A DNA stretch of 64,000 bases from NCBI GenBank assembly GCA_965246875.1, contig CBDFFU010000003.1, positions 186,001-250,000 of the forward strand, given 5' to 3'. Each line of letters opens with the position of its first letter. The first letter of the stretch is position 1. The stretch is from DASWYT01 sp965246875 (GTDB lineage: Bacteria > Pseudomonadota > Alphaproteobacteria > Micavibrionales > SZUA-601). The notes beneath the pieces were generated by a model. That model was not told where the DNA came from. It was given only the letters and a program-made list of their open reading frames with translations, and ran no database searches. Positions 6,996 to 16,422 of this stretch are shown here, one piece after another. Both the position numbers and the translations under genes were made by a program.

Positions 6996-9653
6996 TTAAC
7001 ACAAGCCGATTGCACGGTCGCTGGCCGAGCAAGCAGGCTCACCGCCACCTGTAACAGGGGCTTCCAGGACAGCTGGATTTGGGGTAACAGTTTTGGATCC
7101 AGGTACGATCATTAACTCACGGCCACCGCCCGTACACGGTCCGAGACCTCCTGTAAGTGTATCACGACACGTTCCGGTTTCATAAGGACTGATAACTTGC
7201 CCACCATTGCCAGGTGTGGTTATACCGCCGCCAGTCGACCCGCCGACCGGAATGGTCATGCCGCCCAAATCCGGTGCCGTAATAACCTTGCCTCTTAAAA
7301 CTTCCTGGAACGTTCCAGCGGTTGCGCCACTGCCATTCAGTATTTCAAATATACCTGCCAAACCTTTTTTATTCTTCAAGCCATCGAGTACACCGTTTGA
7401 ACCTCCTACAGATAACGGATCTTCGGCAGGTGGAATGGCCGCAGGACAGAGTGGCAAGGCTGAACATAGACCAATTGGATCAGCACCTTCAACGGTTGGA
7501 ATCTTCGTGATCGGTGTTGGGTACTTGGTGGCACTCGTTAGGGTTGAGCAATTTCCATTCGGCAGAACATCGAACAGGAACGGTTTGACTTCCGCACCAT
7601 CTGGACAACCATTGAGGCTATTTGTTGCCCAGTTGCCAATTTTATCAAGCACAGTGCCCGTACTGGACTGCATTTGTGGACATGCGATGAAGATTTTAAA
7701 GACCTGTTGTGGCGTCCAAGCTTCACCAGATTCTCCATTGATCAGTGAACAGGCTTCCACAGTATTATCAAAGACCTTATCAGGAACTGGACGCAGGGTC
7801 GTAATCATCGGTGCATTCTTCTCGTCTGGATTTATTTTACCCCCTTTGCAACGTGGCGGCACGTTTGATAGCTCAGATTCTTTGATATAGACGAACGGAC
7901 CTGGTGGTTTACCGGATGCGGCTACGATCAAATCTTGCGGACAAATATTGCACCATTCCGTCGTGCAACATGGGCGGCCATCAATCATCATATTGGCTTT
8001 TACACGCACTGGTAATGAACTGTAAGCTGGATCCAGTGCTTTCAGCTGCTCAGGCGTGGCCGTCAAACATTGTTTCGGCGGAATATATTTCTCACAGATT
8101 TTAACACCAATGGCCTGGCAATCATTCAGATTCGGGTTACAGCAGACCGGTGATACGCACACGGGCGCTGCACCTGGTGCTGCCTGCGTACAGGATTTTT
8201 CGCAAATCATGCCTTGGCCTGCCAGGTGCGCCCATTTCGGACAGGCTTCACCCGGTTTCACCGCTGTTGCACATAAGCTGTCCGTAAACAACAAACCAGA
8301 GGCGGCACAATCCGTTTTGTCTGGATCACAACAGAATTGCTTGTCGACCTGCTGGGCGCACATTTGTCCAAACGACTCGCTCACATAGTTGCCACTGGCA
8401 TCCTTGGCACTGTTGGCACAGGCTGTACTTTCCAGATCGGGATCAAAGCCGTAACAACTGGCTAGATAAGTATAAGCGCTTTTAGCTGCCCAAGTGCCGA
8501 CGGCCGGAATGGTGTGTTCTTTTTTGTCTTTGCCGGTGTATTTAAAGTCAGCGCCAGCTTTCAGGAAAATTTCGTTCGTGTTGCTCTCTGAATTAAAGAC
8601 GATATACGGCACTGCGATGATGCCGTCTTCGGTGCCGCCCAGCTCCAACACTTTTTCACCTAAAACCGGCAGGTTTGGTGTTACCAGCATGGATTTTGGC
8701 GGATATTCTTTCATGACCTGAACCAATGCCGGATCCAGATTGGCGCATTGTGCCGTCATCGTGGATGTATCTTTTAAGGCCTGAAGCTGCGCAGCCGCAT
8801 TCTTCCAGTTATCTGCCTTCATCAAGCCGGATGCACCATTGTCACCCAGCAATTGATCTTCACTGCCGCCAAAGCCGGTGGGTGAATTTGGACCAACCGC
8901 AGAATAACTGAAACCATGCGTCGACAGCACATCCACCATAGGGCCACTGGCACTGACCGTTACACCATTGCCATTCACGTTCAGACCGACATTGCCGAAC
9001 AAACATTGATTGAACGCCGGAAAGCCCGGGAATTGGCCTTTTGGCAAATCGAATCGGATTTTGATACATTGATTGAGCTGATTGTTGGCGAATGTCGTAA
9101 ACGCTTCGCAAAATGATGGCACCTTGAACTTATCCAGGGCCTGAATTACGCCCTGAAACTGTTGCTGTAAAAAAGACTGGAACATGCATTTTGCTGCTCC
9201 GCCCACACTGATGTTGCCCGGATCGGCACAAAACGCTTCCCAGATATTCTTGGTAAAATCAAAGGTCGGTGTCAGCTTGTTACCGGCACCGCCTTTGCCG
9301 TCCGTACAGGTCAGTTTGAACAATTCAACCGGCTTGTTGAGAAAATCCATCGTCAGGCCGCGCTGCTTGTAAATCGACTCTTGTGCCGTCCGTTTCAGGC
9401 TTTGGCTGATTTTGTTTTGGCGTTCTTGGGCAACCCGTATCGATTCGGTCATGATTTTATCAAGGTCTGCTGCAGTGATAATTTTAGGGTCGGTCGATAA
9501 CCCGCCATTATTGTTTGGCTTCTCATTTGGATCGTAATCAGCACAATAGTTATTAGCCGCAGAGGGAATACATTCGGCCCGCGCCGTCGTTAGTGCCATG
9601 CTTGAAAACAAACATATCCAAACAGATAATACGGCAATAACGAGTTTCTTCAT
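6996..9653 (-). CDS. Large Cys-rich secreted protein of unknown function
   Basis: 885 aa with a clear signal peptide (residues 1-26, ending ARA) and no later membrane span. I count 41 cysteines, densest between residues about 400 and 570, including CC pairs, and the last residue is Cys. This points to a disulphide-rich extracytoplasmic protein. The N-terminal third is helical and polar, the C-terminal part Gly/Pro-rich. I recognise no catalytic motif or family. It is a lone gene between the lytic transglycosylase (convergent) and a receiver-domain gene. The lipoprotein at 45806-48304 has a similar Cys-rich style but no evident alignment over its length. Confidence 0.75.
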   Translation of the reverse strand: MKKLVIAVLSVWICLFSSMALTTARAECIPSAANNYCADYDPNEKPNNNGGLSTDPKIITAADLDKIMTESIRVAQERQNKISQSLKRTAQESIYKQRGLTMDFLNKPVELFKLTCTDGKGGAGNKLTPTFDFTKNIWEAFCADPGNISVGGAAKCMFQSFLQQQFQGVIQALDKFKVPSFCEAFTTFANNQLNQCIKIRFDLPKGQFPGFPAFNQCLFGNVGLNVNGNGVTVSASGPMVDVLSTHGFSYSAVGPNSPTGFGGSEDQLLGDNGASGLMKADNWKNAAAQLQALKDTSTMTAQCANLDPALVQVMKEYPPKSMLVTPNLPVLGEKVLELGGTEDGIIAVPYIVFNSESNTNEIFLKAGADFKYTGKDKKEHTIPAVGTWAAKSAYTYLASCYGFDPDLESTACANSAKDASGNYVSESFGQMCAQQVDKQFCCDPDKTDCAASGLLFTDSLCATAVKPGEACPKWAHLAGQGMICEKSCTQAAPGAAPVCVSPVCCNPNLNDCQAIGVKICEKYIPPKQCLTATPEQLKALDPAYSSLPVRVKANMMIDGRPCCTTEWCNICPQDLIVAASGKPPGPFVYIKESELSNVPPRCKGGKINPDEKNAPMITTLRPVPDKVFDNTVEACSLINGESGEAWTPQQVFKIFIACPQMQSSTGTVLDKIGNWATNSLNGCPDGAEVKPFLFDVLPNGNCSTLTSATKYPTPITKIPTVEGADPIGLCSALPLCPAAIPPAEDPLSVGGSNGVLDGLKNKKGLAGIFEILNGSGATAGTFQEVLRGKVITAPDLGGMTIPVGGSTGGGITTPGNGGQVISPYETGTCRDTLTGGLGPCTGGGRELMIVPGSKTVTPNPAVLEAPVTGGGEPACSASDRAIGLC

Positions 9654-9744
9654 ACGGGGGCAGCTGTCCCAGACCTTAATTGATGATTCATATTATCAAA
9701 AATTTTATACAAAGTCATGTGAAAAATAACAATAGACTGGTTTA

Positions 9745-10560
9745 TCATCCAGCTAGCTCCATGCGCATCACGATATTCGCCGACGGCAATTCCCACAACG
9801 CCAGGTCAAAAATAGCACCGCGCGCCTGATTCGCCGGGTCTTCACGGAACTCGTTCAGCACGACGGCAAACCGCTCGGCGGCATCTTTTGGCTCGTTTGG
9901 CTGCCAAGGGCGCTGCATCAGCAAGACGCATTCATCCTCGTCGGTGCGTCCCAACAGATCGCTGAGGCGGCGCATTTGCCCGATCGCCACCATAAAGTCA
10001 CGGCGTAATTCGTTCAAACGCTCAACGCCCCATTTTTCTTCCAGGGCCGCCGCATTGGCCAGCGTAATTTTCAATAGAAACGCCTGTTCGCCATAGCGAT
10101 AGGTACGGTCCAAGGCAGACAGCATCAATTGCGCCATGCCGCGGCGGCCAAACATCTGATCATCCAAGGGTGGACATTCTGGGCCATACTGGATTTTATG
10201 CGCGAAATGCACCAAACGCCCGGCATTTTCGGCAATGGCGGCAATGTTGTTGACATCAATCGGCTTCGGCAAGATCGCATTCAGACCGGCGCGTAAGATT
10301 TCCTGGCTATCCGCTTCATAGCCCATCAACACCAGATACTGATAACGGTCACGCTGCTCCCAGCGCAGCTGCATGGTAAACGGTCGCGCCGATGGCAACG
10401 GTGCTGGATCGATAAAGACGCAATCAAAATTTTCTTGGGTCAGTAAGTCGCTAGCAGCTTTGCGCACGGCCTCAATGACCACCTGATGTCCGTCTTGCTG
10501 CAGTTTGCCTTGCAGGAGTTGTGCCGCTGTGCGGTCACGATCAATAATCAGGATTTTCAT
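9745..10560 (-). CDS. Receiver domain fused to a degenerate GGDEF-like domain
   Basis: 271 aa. Residues 1-110 form a CheY-like receiver: acidic pocket at LIIDRD, phospho-acceptor candidate D51 (VFIDP), and K99 in PKPID. Residues about 145-270 follow the GGDEF pattern (helix start DRTYRYGEQAFLL, then RRLSDLLGR before the active-site loop), but the loop reads TDEDE (206-210) in place of GGDEF. Cyclase activity is therefore unlikely; the domain may bind a nucleotide, dimerise or bind a partner. No kinase is adjacent. It lies directly downstream of glk on the same strand, with about 96 bp between them. Confidence 0.75.
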   Translation of the reverse strand: MKILIIDRDRTAAQLLQGKLQQDGHQVVIEAVRKAASDLLTQENFDCVFIDPAPLPSARPFTMQLRWEQRDRYQYLVLMGYEADSQEILRAGLNAILPKPIDVNNIAAIAENAGRLVHFAHKIQYGPECPPLDDQMFGRRGMAQLMLSALDRTYRYGEQAFLLKITLANAAALEEKWGVERLNELRRDFMVAIGQMRRLSDLLGRTDEDECVLLMQRPWQPNEPKDAAERFAVVLNEFREDPANQARGAIFDLALWELPSANIVMRMELAG

Positions 10561-10656
10561 GTCAAAACCGTACCAGACGCTGGATGCTAGTCTTCCAGCC
10601 TAGGGCCAAAACCTTAACCAGTTTTTACCAAAACCAAATAAAGCGAACTTGTTAAA

Positions 10657-11601
10657 TTAAACCAATAATGAGCGCAGCCCTTTAAAGGCTGGCAATGGGT
10701 CGGTAATCAGCCAGACCGGAATGGCGGTCAGATACGATTCTACAGCGTTGCGAGCGGTAAAACGGGATGTAAAGTCCGACGCTTGCAGGGTTTCGACTAT
10801 TTGCGGCAAGATCCCACCTGCCAGGTATACGCCCCCGCGCGCGCCAAAGGTCAAAGCAGCGTCACCTGCCACCGTGCCTAAAAAGTCACAAAATTGTTGC
10901 AATACAGCTATTGCTAGCGGGTTTTCCTGTTGTGCTGCGATAGCAATGGCTTCGGGAGTGGTCAGCAATACATCATTTTCAACTGCCATCGCAGCGTATA
11001 AATTGACCAGTCCCCGTCCCGATAACACCTGTTCTGCTGGCACATAGGGGAAACGTTGCTGCAGACGTGTCAGAATGGCCGCTTCTGTGGAATTGACCGT
11101 CGGCAAGGCGACATGACCGCCTTCGCCCGGTAAAACTTGCCACCCGCCATTGGATAACGGCACTAACCCGGCAACGCCAAGACCCGTACCAGGACCGGTG
11201 ACGACCAATGGTGCCGAACGATCCGTTTGACCCGGTTTGATCAGGATTTTATCCGCAGTGTCCAGATGCGGCAGCGCCAACGCCAAGGCCGCAAAATCAT
11301 TGATGACCGAAAAATCATCCCAGCCAAATGTGCGCTGGATATCGGCACACGAAAAACGCCAGCCGCGATTGGTAATCAGCACCTGGTCGCCTGTGACAGG
11401 TCCGGCCACGGCCCACGCTGCGCGTGTGATCGTATAACGATCCGACACACCATCTAAATAACGACGGCACAGCGCCACACAATCCGTCAGCGTTTGATCG
11501 GCGATAATGTTTGTTTCGACAATCCTCTGATCCGCCAGCACCAAGGCAAAGCGCGCATAAGTGCCGCCAATATCGGCAATCAAATGAGCCGGCTGCGTCA
11601 T
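10657..11601 (-). CDS. glk: Glucokinase
   Basis: 314 aa, normal for proteobacterial Glk. The N-terminal ATP-binding phosphate motif ADIGGTYARFAL, the VTGPGTGLGVAG segment, and the EGGHVALP glucose-binding motif are all present. It phosphorylates glucose at C6 with ATP in the cytoplasm, feeding pgi (37732) and fba (43304) elsewhere in this window. Its ATG overlaps the stop of the upstream nitroreductase frame by 4 bp (ATGA), suggesting translational coupling. That upstream gene carries a frameshift, which would disturb the coupling if real. Confidence 0.95.
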   Translation of the reverse strand: MTQPAHLIADIGGTYARFALVLADQRIVETNIIADQTLTDCVALCRRYLDGVSDRYTITRAAWAVAGPVTGDQVLITNRGWRFSCADIQRTFGWDDFSVINDFAALALALPHLDTADKILIKPGQTDRSAPLVVTGPGTGLGVAGLVPLSNGGWQVLPGEGGHVALPTVNSTEAAILTRLQQRFPYVPAEQVLSGRGLVNLYAAMAVENDVLLTTPEAIAIAAQQENPLAIAVLQQFCDFLGTVAGDAALTFGARGGVYLAGGILPQIVETLQASDFTSRFTARNAVESYLTAIPVWLITDPLPAFKGLRSLLV

Positions 11602-12211
11602 ATTGAATTTGGAAACATATTCATGTGAACCACGTCATCATAATACAGCTGGCCGCTACGCGGTTGCGCATCCTTTAATTTTTTACCTACGGCAATCATC
11701 AGTGTCACGATATGATCAGCCGGCATATTGATGACATGCGCCACGCGCGCCGGATCGTAGCCCACCATGGGGCACGTGTCATAGCCCATGGCAACGGCGC
11801 TCAACATCAAGCTTTGTGCCGCGATGCCACACGACCGGATCGCTTCATCACGCTGCAACTGATCGCGGCCGCGATAAAACTGATCGATCATCGGCAAAAT
11901 TTCGTTTTGCACTTTTCGGGCGCGTTACGCCAATAACGCTGCGGCTGTTTTTCCCACGCTTTGACATCGGCGCAAATGACGACAATCAACGACGCCTCTG
12001 ACACTTGCGGTTGATCCCACGCGGCCGCGCGCAGTTGTTTTTTGACATCCAGTTCGGTCACAGCGACAAAGCGCCAATTTTGGATATTGAACGATGTCGG
12101 CGAATACAATGTCGCCGCTAATAATTGTGTGATATCCGCCGCGGGCATCACATGCGCTGTGTCAAAATGTTTGACCGACCGTCTTTGGCGCAACGCCTCT
12201 AATACATTCAT
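11598..12211 (-). pseudogene. Nitroreductase-family gene with a single-base frameshift
   Basis: Two frames together give one nitroreductase. The first (12211 down to about 11915) encodes MNVLEALRQRRSVKHFD, a typical FMN-contacting N-terminus, through YWRNAPE. The second continues with NEILPMIDQFYRG and ends at 11598 with the GYDTCPMVGYDP region. Adding one A to the A4 run (T4 on the + strand, 11913-11916) restores a continuous protein of about 204 aa. The ATG at 12211 has a GGAG site upstream. Intact relatives reduce nitro-aromatics or quinones with FMN and NAD(P)H. This is either a true recent pseudogene or a homopolymer sequencing error. Confidence 0.82.
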
Positions 12212-12293
12212 CGAAAACTCCACATTTCAGTTTTTTGACTTATCATAATAATTCACGCAAACCCACGAAAACATTGAGTTTTTCGTTTTTTTC

Positions 12294-12322
12294 TTGACCT
12301 GACACGGGAATTTTGGCACCAT
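12294..12322 (+). promoter_or_regulatory. Candidate promoter of the hydrolase gene
   Basis: TTGACC (12294-12299), a 17-bp spacer and CACCAT (12317-12322), about 100 bp upstream of the ATG at 12422. The same type, TTGAC-N17-NACCAT, occurs at 39875-39903. The -10 is weak by E. coli standards. Confidence 0.4.
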
Positions 12323-12421
12323 CCTACACGTCATTCCCCATGACGTTTTGGATCGGCATCTCCGTCGGTCTCAGGTTATAAGTGCTCTCTCAAAAAGCAA
12401 GTAGCAAGAAAGGTTTCACGT

Positions 12422-13084
12422 ATGCCGGAATTATTATTAAATGGCCCTGATGGCCGTTTGGAAGCCCGTTACAATCCGGTGAAAGATAATCCGCACGCGC
12501 CTATCGCTTTGATTTTGCACCCGCACCCGCTGCACGGCGGTACGATGTACAACAAAGTCGTGCACATGATGAACCAGTCGTTCACCGCCAATGGCTTTGC
12601 CACCCTACGCTTCAACTTTCGTGGCGTCGGCAAATCGCAGGGCCGTTATAATGACGGCGTGGGCGAGACCACAGACGCGATTGCTGCGTTGGAATGGTTC
12701 CAGTCGATGCACAAATCACCATCCCAAATGTGGGTCGCTGGTTTCTCCTTCGGGGCTTGGATCGGCATGCAAGTGCTGATGCGCCGTCCGGAATTGAGTG
12801 GCTTTGTGGCCATCTCTCCACCAGCCAATATGTATGATTTTTCATTCCTGGCCCCTTGCCCATGCGGCGGGCTGGTCATGCAAGGCGATACCGATAAAAT
12901 CGTCCACGAGCCAGCGGTTAATTCCCTAGTCAAACGTCTGCGCGAACAACGCGGCCGTACCGCCATCGACTACCGTGTCATCGAAGGTGCCAACCATTTC
13001 TATCAGGGCCATGAAGACACGTTCCAGGGCCAACTGACGGATTACCTGTCACTGACCCAGAATTACCGTCTGGCGGCTGAGTAA
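12422..13084 (+). CDS. Alpha/beta hydrolase (COG2945-like)
   Basis: 220 aa. The nucleophile elbow is GFSFG (S109), with acid candidates D156/D158 in QGDTDKIV and the catalytic His in ANHFYQGHED (H192). The early HPHPLHGGTM and FRGVGKSQG motifs place it with the short cytoplasmic hydrolases that are common in alphaproteobacteria and often annotated as dienelactone-hydrolase-like. The substrate is unknown. It is a single-gene unit with its own promoter candidate and a strong terminator. Confidence 0.88.
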   Translation: MPELLLNGPDGRLEARYNPVKDNPHAPIALILHPHPLHGGTMYNKVVHMMNQSFTANGFATLRFNFRGVGKSQGRYNDGVGETTDAIAALEWFQSMHKSPSQMWVAGFSFGAWIGMQVLMRRPELSGFVAISPPANMYDFSFLAPCPCGGLVMQGDTDKIVHEPAVNSLVKRLREQRGRTAIDYRVIEGANHFYQGHEDTFQGQLTDYLSLTQNYRLAAE

Positions 13085-13105
13085 GTTTTAAAGCATCAAA
13101 TCTTT

Positions 13106-13144
13106 CAGGTTGCAGAGAGTGATCTCTGTAGCCTGTTTTTTATT
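13106..13144 (+). terminator. Rho-independent terminator
   Basis: A 13-bp stem with two wobble pairs (13106-13118 with 13123-13135) and a GTGA loop, followed by a T-rich tract. It starts 22 bp after the hydrolase stop. Confidence 0.9.
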
Positions 13145-13170
13145 TTATTATCCGCACGAAAGAACATACC

Positions 13171-13767
13171 GTGTCCATTACAGAAAAACTTTTTGAACAA
13201 CCTGCGATCCCAGAAACATATTCAACGACAGGCCTTCATAAAAAAACTGAAAATTTTGTGGCTGGCACTTATTATGGTGCCGGTAAAAATGATCCCGTTT
13301 ACGATTATAAATTTTATGCGGCTGAAAATCGGCCATTTCAAATCGCCATATTAGAAAAAGATGATGGCACAAGTTGTGAAACAAGAACTTATTATATGAC
13401 GAGCGCCAGTGAAATATTTTTCATGGAATACAAGAAATTTGTTTGGAATGACGAGATGAATGTCACCAGTAATGAACTTGGCAGCTCCCAAGTGACATCC
13501 CATCAAAAGCAGATCGTGTCACGCAATGAATCAGGTGACGTTGTCACATTAGCGATTTCGCCAGACGACCCCCTGACGGACCTATCAGATCAGCATCGCA
13601 CCAGTTTGACCAATATATTTCGCTATAATTATGCGCATCTTAAATCTGATCACACCGATGAGCCTACTCTGGCTGAGTTGCGGATCATGCTCAATAAAAT
13701 TGACGTCTGCAATCACACGGCGTCACGTATGTCGCAGGCCACGCCTGCTCCTCACGGCGCATCATAA
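13171..13767 (+). CDS. Hypothetical protein
   Basis: 198 aa from a GTG at 13171, soluble and without a signal peptide. The composition is Thr/Ser/Tyr-rich with a likely beta-rich centre. No family recognised. Its last 16 bp overlap the end of the convergent solute-binding-protein gene, so no terminator separates the two. Base composition is AT-richer than the neighbours. Confidence 0.6.
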   Translation: MSITEKLFEQPAIPETYSTTGLHKKTENFVAGTYYGAGKNDPVYDYKFYAAENRPFQIAILEKDDGTSCETRTYYMTSASEIFFMEYKKFVWNDEMNVTSNELGSSQVTSHQKQIVSRNESGDVVTLAISPDDPLTDLSDQHRTSLTNIFRYNYAHLKSDHTDEPTLAELRIMLNKIDVCNHTASRMSQATPAPHGAS

Positions 13768-14621
13768 TAAAACGTCGGCACCTTATTCCCATCCAGCTTC
13801 GGATCGTATTTTTGAATAATGGCCTTGGTTTGGCCTGACGCGTTGAGTTCCAGAAACGCGGCGTCCAGCATGGCTTTTAATTTCGGCTCATCATTATTTA
13901 CCGAAACGCTGATCGTATAGGTCAAGACCGGCTTGTCATTCGCGCGGCGTAAAACGCCTGGGTTGTTCTGCATAAACCCATCGGCGCGTGACACGTCAGA
14001 GAACACGATATCCGCTTTGTTCTGCACCACGTTGGAATATAACATCGACATTTCAGAATTTTGCGGCAATGCAAAAGTCTTGGCATTCGGGAACCGGTTT
14101 TTCGCCACGGCATCTGTCGCCTCACCGTCCATCGTCGACAAGGTATATTGTGGATCGTTCACCATGTCCCAGCTTTGGTCAAAACGGTGATCCTGTTCCC
14201 GCACATACGCATAAATCGGATTGTAGAAAATCGGGTTGGTGAACAGGATATGCTGGCCGCGTTGCGCGTTCTGGTTCATGCCACCACAAAAGGCCTCGAA
14301 CCGGCCCGACTTCAAGCCCTCAATCGCCTGCGGCCCGTATCCGGTTTCCTCGGTGAACTCAATTTTGATATTCATGTTCTGCGCCGCCAGCGCCAGATAA
14401 TCCGGCAGAATACCGGTCGTGGCACCCGTGTTCGGATCCTTCATAAATACCTGCGGCGGCCAGGTGGCATAGGCACAGCGCAATACGCGGGTTTTCATCA
14501 CCCGGTCATACGCGCGATTGGCGTGCGTGTCTGCAACAACGCCGCCTTTAGGCTTCGCAAACTGCGTGACTAGCAACGCGGTGATCAAAGCCGTGATTAA
14601 AGAAATCAAAAACGTTTTCAT
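13752..14621 (-). CDS. Periplasmic solute-binding protein, family 3 (amino-acid type)
   Basis: 289 aa. An N-terminal hydrophobic segment (about residues 3-21) is followed by the family-3 opening VLRCAYATWPPQVF, then TGILPDYLALAA and EGLKSGRFEAFCGG, which are ligand-contact regions of the bilobed fold. Family members feed polar amino acids to ABC importers or act as sensors. No permease or ATPase gene is nearby, so the partner is unknown. The first segment is not followed by an obvious cleavage site, so it may be membrane-anchored. It is a paralogue of the protein at 17194-18009, sharing the CxYATxPP and RFPNAKxxALPQ motifs. Confidence 0.87.
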   Translation of the reverse strand: MKTFLISLITALITALLVTQFAKPKGGVVADTHANRAYDRVMKTRVLRCAYATWPPQVFMKDPNTGATTGILPDYLALAAQNMNIKIEFTEETGYGPQAIEGLKSGRFEAFCGGMNQNAQRGQHILFTNPIFYNPIYAYVREQDHRFDQSWDMVNDPQYTLSTMDGEATDAVAKNRFPNAKTFALPQNSEMSMLYSNVVQNKADIVFSDVSRADGFMQNNPGVLRRANDKPVLTYTISVSVNNDEPKLKAMLDAAFLELNASGQTKAIIQKYDPKLDGNKVPTFYYDAP

Positions 14622-14698
14622 CGGGTTATCCTGTTTGCGCAGAAGATTTAACTGCTACCTTATCGGTCTGCCCAAACGGGTCAAGACAGGAAAGTCGC

Positions 14699-15481
14699 TT
14701 ATTGTGGCGTAACAACCGGTTTATTCATATCACGCTCACCAGAGGAAAAACCGTCAAAGATCACCCCCTCACTCAGCCATAATCCCGTTTGTGTATTTTG
14801 CGCGAACAGCTCTATGGCACCGTTATGGCAGACCGGAATGGTGAAGTAGTCCGCTTCTTCTATCTGCAGCAATTGCTTTTTAACAAACGTGTTGAAACGC
14901 CCGTGTCCAACAATGACATTCAAGACACCCGGCTCATCACAAAATTCTGCATTGTGCAAAAATTGTGCAGCCCGTTCGTCACAATCCTGATAACTTTCTC
15001 CGTGATGATCATGGTCGCTTACTTCACCATTTAATCCGACCGCATTCTTGACACGGGCTGCGGGTCGTGCCGCATAACGTTTGTCAGGATCCTTAAAATC
15101 ATTGGCAAACGCTTCGCCCGTCGCGCCAAACAAGGTCGCGATTTCTTCGGGCGTATAACCTTCAAACTGACCCAGGCCTTTTTCATGCAATAACGGATCA
15201 ATGGTGTAAGAAATAGAAAAATCATAAGCCGTGTTCTGATTGATGATGTCGTTAGCCGTTTGCATGGCACGTGGATAAGGGCTGACGATAAAATGCAGTC
15301 TGGTCACGTCTTGCAGGGCAAACGCATAAGCAAATAGATGCTTACCCGTTTCTGCTGCCTGGACATGCCCGATTTCTGCTAGGCCAACCGTTGCGTCTGA
15401 TTGTGTCTGCAACATGGTCGGATTTTCATTAGCAACCGATTTCGTATGGCGGATCATGGCACGTCTTTTCACACGAATCAC
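14699..15481 (-). CDS. Histidine phosphatase superfamily protein
   Basis: 260 aa. The phosphohistidine motif is MIRHTKSVANE (residues 9-19), with SPYPRAMQTA in the middle and a C-terminal VGHGRF providing the second His. These enzymes (phosphoglycerate-mutase-like fold) dephosphorylate sugar phosphates or other small molecules; the exact substrate cannot be read from the sequence. The GTG at 15481 gives the full frame, but the GGATAGG site fits better with a GTG three codons further in (15472). Confidence 0.82.
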   Translation of the reverse strand: MIRVKRRAMIRHTKSVANENPTMLQTQSDATVGLAEIGHVQAAETGKHLFAYAFALQDVTRLHFIVSPYPRAMQTANDIINQNTAYDFSISYTIDPLLHEKGLGQFEGYTPEEIATLFGATGEAFANDFKDPDKRYAARPAARVKNAVGLNGEVSDHDHHGESYQDCDERAAQFLHNAEFCDEPGVLNVIVGHGRFNTFVKKQLLQIEEADYFTIPVCHNGAIELFAQNTQTGLWLSEGVIFDGFSSGERDMNKPVVTPQ

Positions 15482-15570
15482 CCTATCCGGTTTCCTGCTT
15501 TGTCAATTCAAGCCAAGATTTGACAATTATAATTATATAATTTACATAAGTCAATATATTTTTAAGAAGA

Positions 15571-16047
15571 CTAGGGTGTCGTTATCCGCGCCGCTTCTTC
15601 ATCATCCTGCAACGGTTCGAATTTTGACCAGAACAAATCAATCGCATTCTGGTCAATAAATAACGCGCCATCCGGCATATCGGCCGTACGTCTCAAAACT
15701 CGCTCTTGTGACACTTCAAAGGGTGTTTGCAGCGCATAAAGCTTTGGCACAGCGCCAAAGGCCTTGACACGGGCAATGGCGTCATTGCGTGACGCACGGG
15801 TCCAAAAGCCTAAATCAAGAATAGCATCTACACCGGCTTGTGTTGTTTTTGCAATCTGCAACCAGATAAAATCCATGATCCGGGCGTGATACTCTTGAAA
15901 CAAGTCAGCCGGCGGATTACTGCCATAGAGGGCGATCATCCATTCATCCGGCGAGAAACGGATAGCATTTGTTTCTGCTTCCAGCGCTTTAGCAAATGTT
16001 GTTTTACCCGACCCTAAAAAACCATGTATAAGATGTACGATAGTCAT
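15571..16047 (-). CDS. Small P-loop kinase/ATPase (AAA_33, zeta-toxin-like fold)
   Basis: 158 aa. Walker A is GFLGSGKTTFA (residues 9-19), followed by the RFSPDEWM segment and ILDLGFWTRASRNDA, which match small nucleotide or sugar kinases of the AAA_33 group. It phosphorylates an unidentified small molecule. No antitoxin-like partner is adjacent, so a toxin role is not supported. It follows the phosphatase gene on the same strand after about 90 bp of AT-rich spacer. Confidence 0.78.
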   Translation of the reverse strand: MTIVHLIHGFLGSGKTTFAKALEAETNAIRFSPDEWMIALYGSNPPADLFQEYHARIMDFIWLQIAKTTQAGVDAILDLGFWTRASRNDAIARVKAFGAVPKLYALQTPFEVSQERVLRRTADMPDGALFIDQNAIDLFWSKFEPLQDDEEAARITTP

Positions 16048-16111
16048 AGCGTTTCCTTAAAAGACATCTCATCTGCCGGATTGAATGAAACAACTGTCAA
16101 TCTGCAAAATT

Positions 16112-16306
16112 TCAACGTTTAAAAACCTGCACAAGTTCTGTATTCTTGTTCAAGATTTGCGCATTCTGCTGAATGATCCGCTGGTTATCTTTTTCGTGTG
16201 TCCACACAGCGACCGCACATAACCAGGCCGCCGACACGATGGCACAGCCAAGCAACGCGCGTTTGTTCGCTTTGAAAACATCCAGAATAGGCATTGCAGT
16301 TTTCAT
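16112..16306 (-). CDS. Small single-span membrane protein
   Basis: 64 aa when started at the ATG at 16306; the frame is open 33 codons further, but that stretch is AT-rich and unlike a coding N-terminus. It has one membrane helix (about residues 17-35, LLGCAIVSAAWLCAVAVW) and a polar C-terminal tail rich in Gln/Asn, likely a coiled coil. Function unknown. It diverges from the lipoprotein gene at 16423. Confidence 0.5.
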   Translation of the reverse strand: MKTAMPILDVFKANKRALLGCAIVSAAWLCAVAVWTHEKDNQRIIQQNAQILNKNTELVQVFKR

Positions 16307-16422
16307 ACTCAGCAATATGACAAAATTGTAAACAACTGTAAAGAACAAATTGGCTTTTTGTGATTTATCTTTATGATAAAGTTTATCTATACTATTGATA
16401 ATCAAGAAAGGCGTAACCCTTC

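Noticed and set aside
15571..16047. Zeta-toxin reading of the P-loop gene
   Set aside because: No antitoxin-like gene adjoins it and the motifs fit small-molecule kinases equally well.
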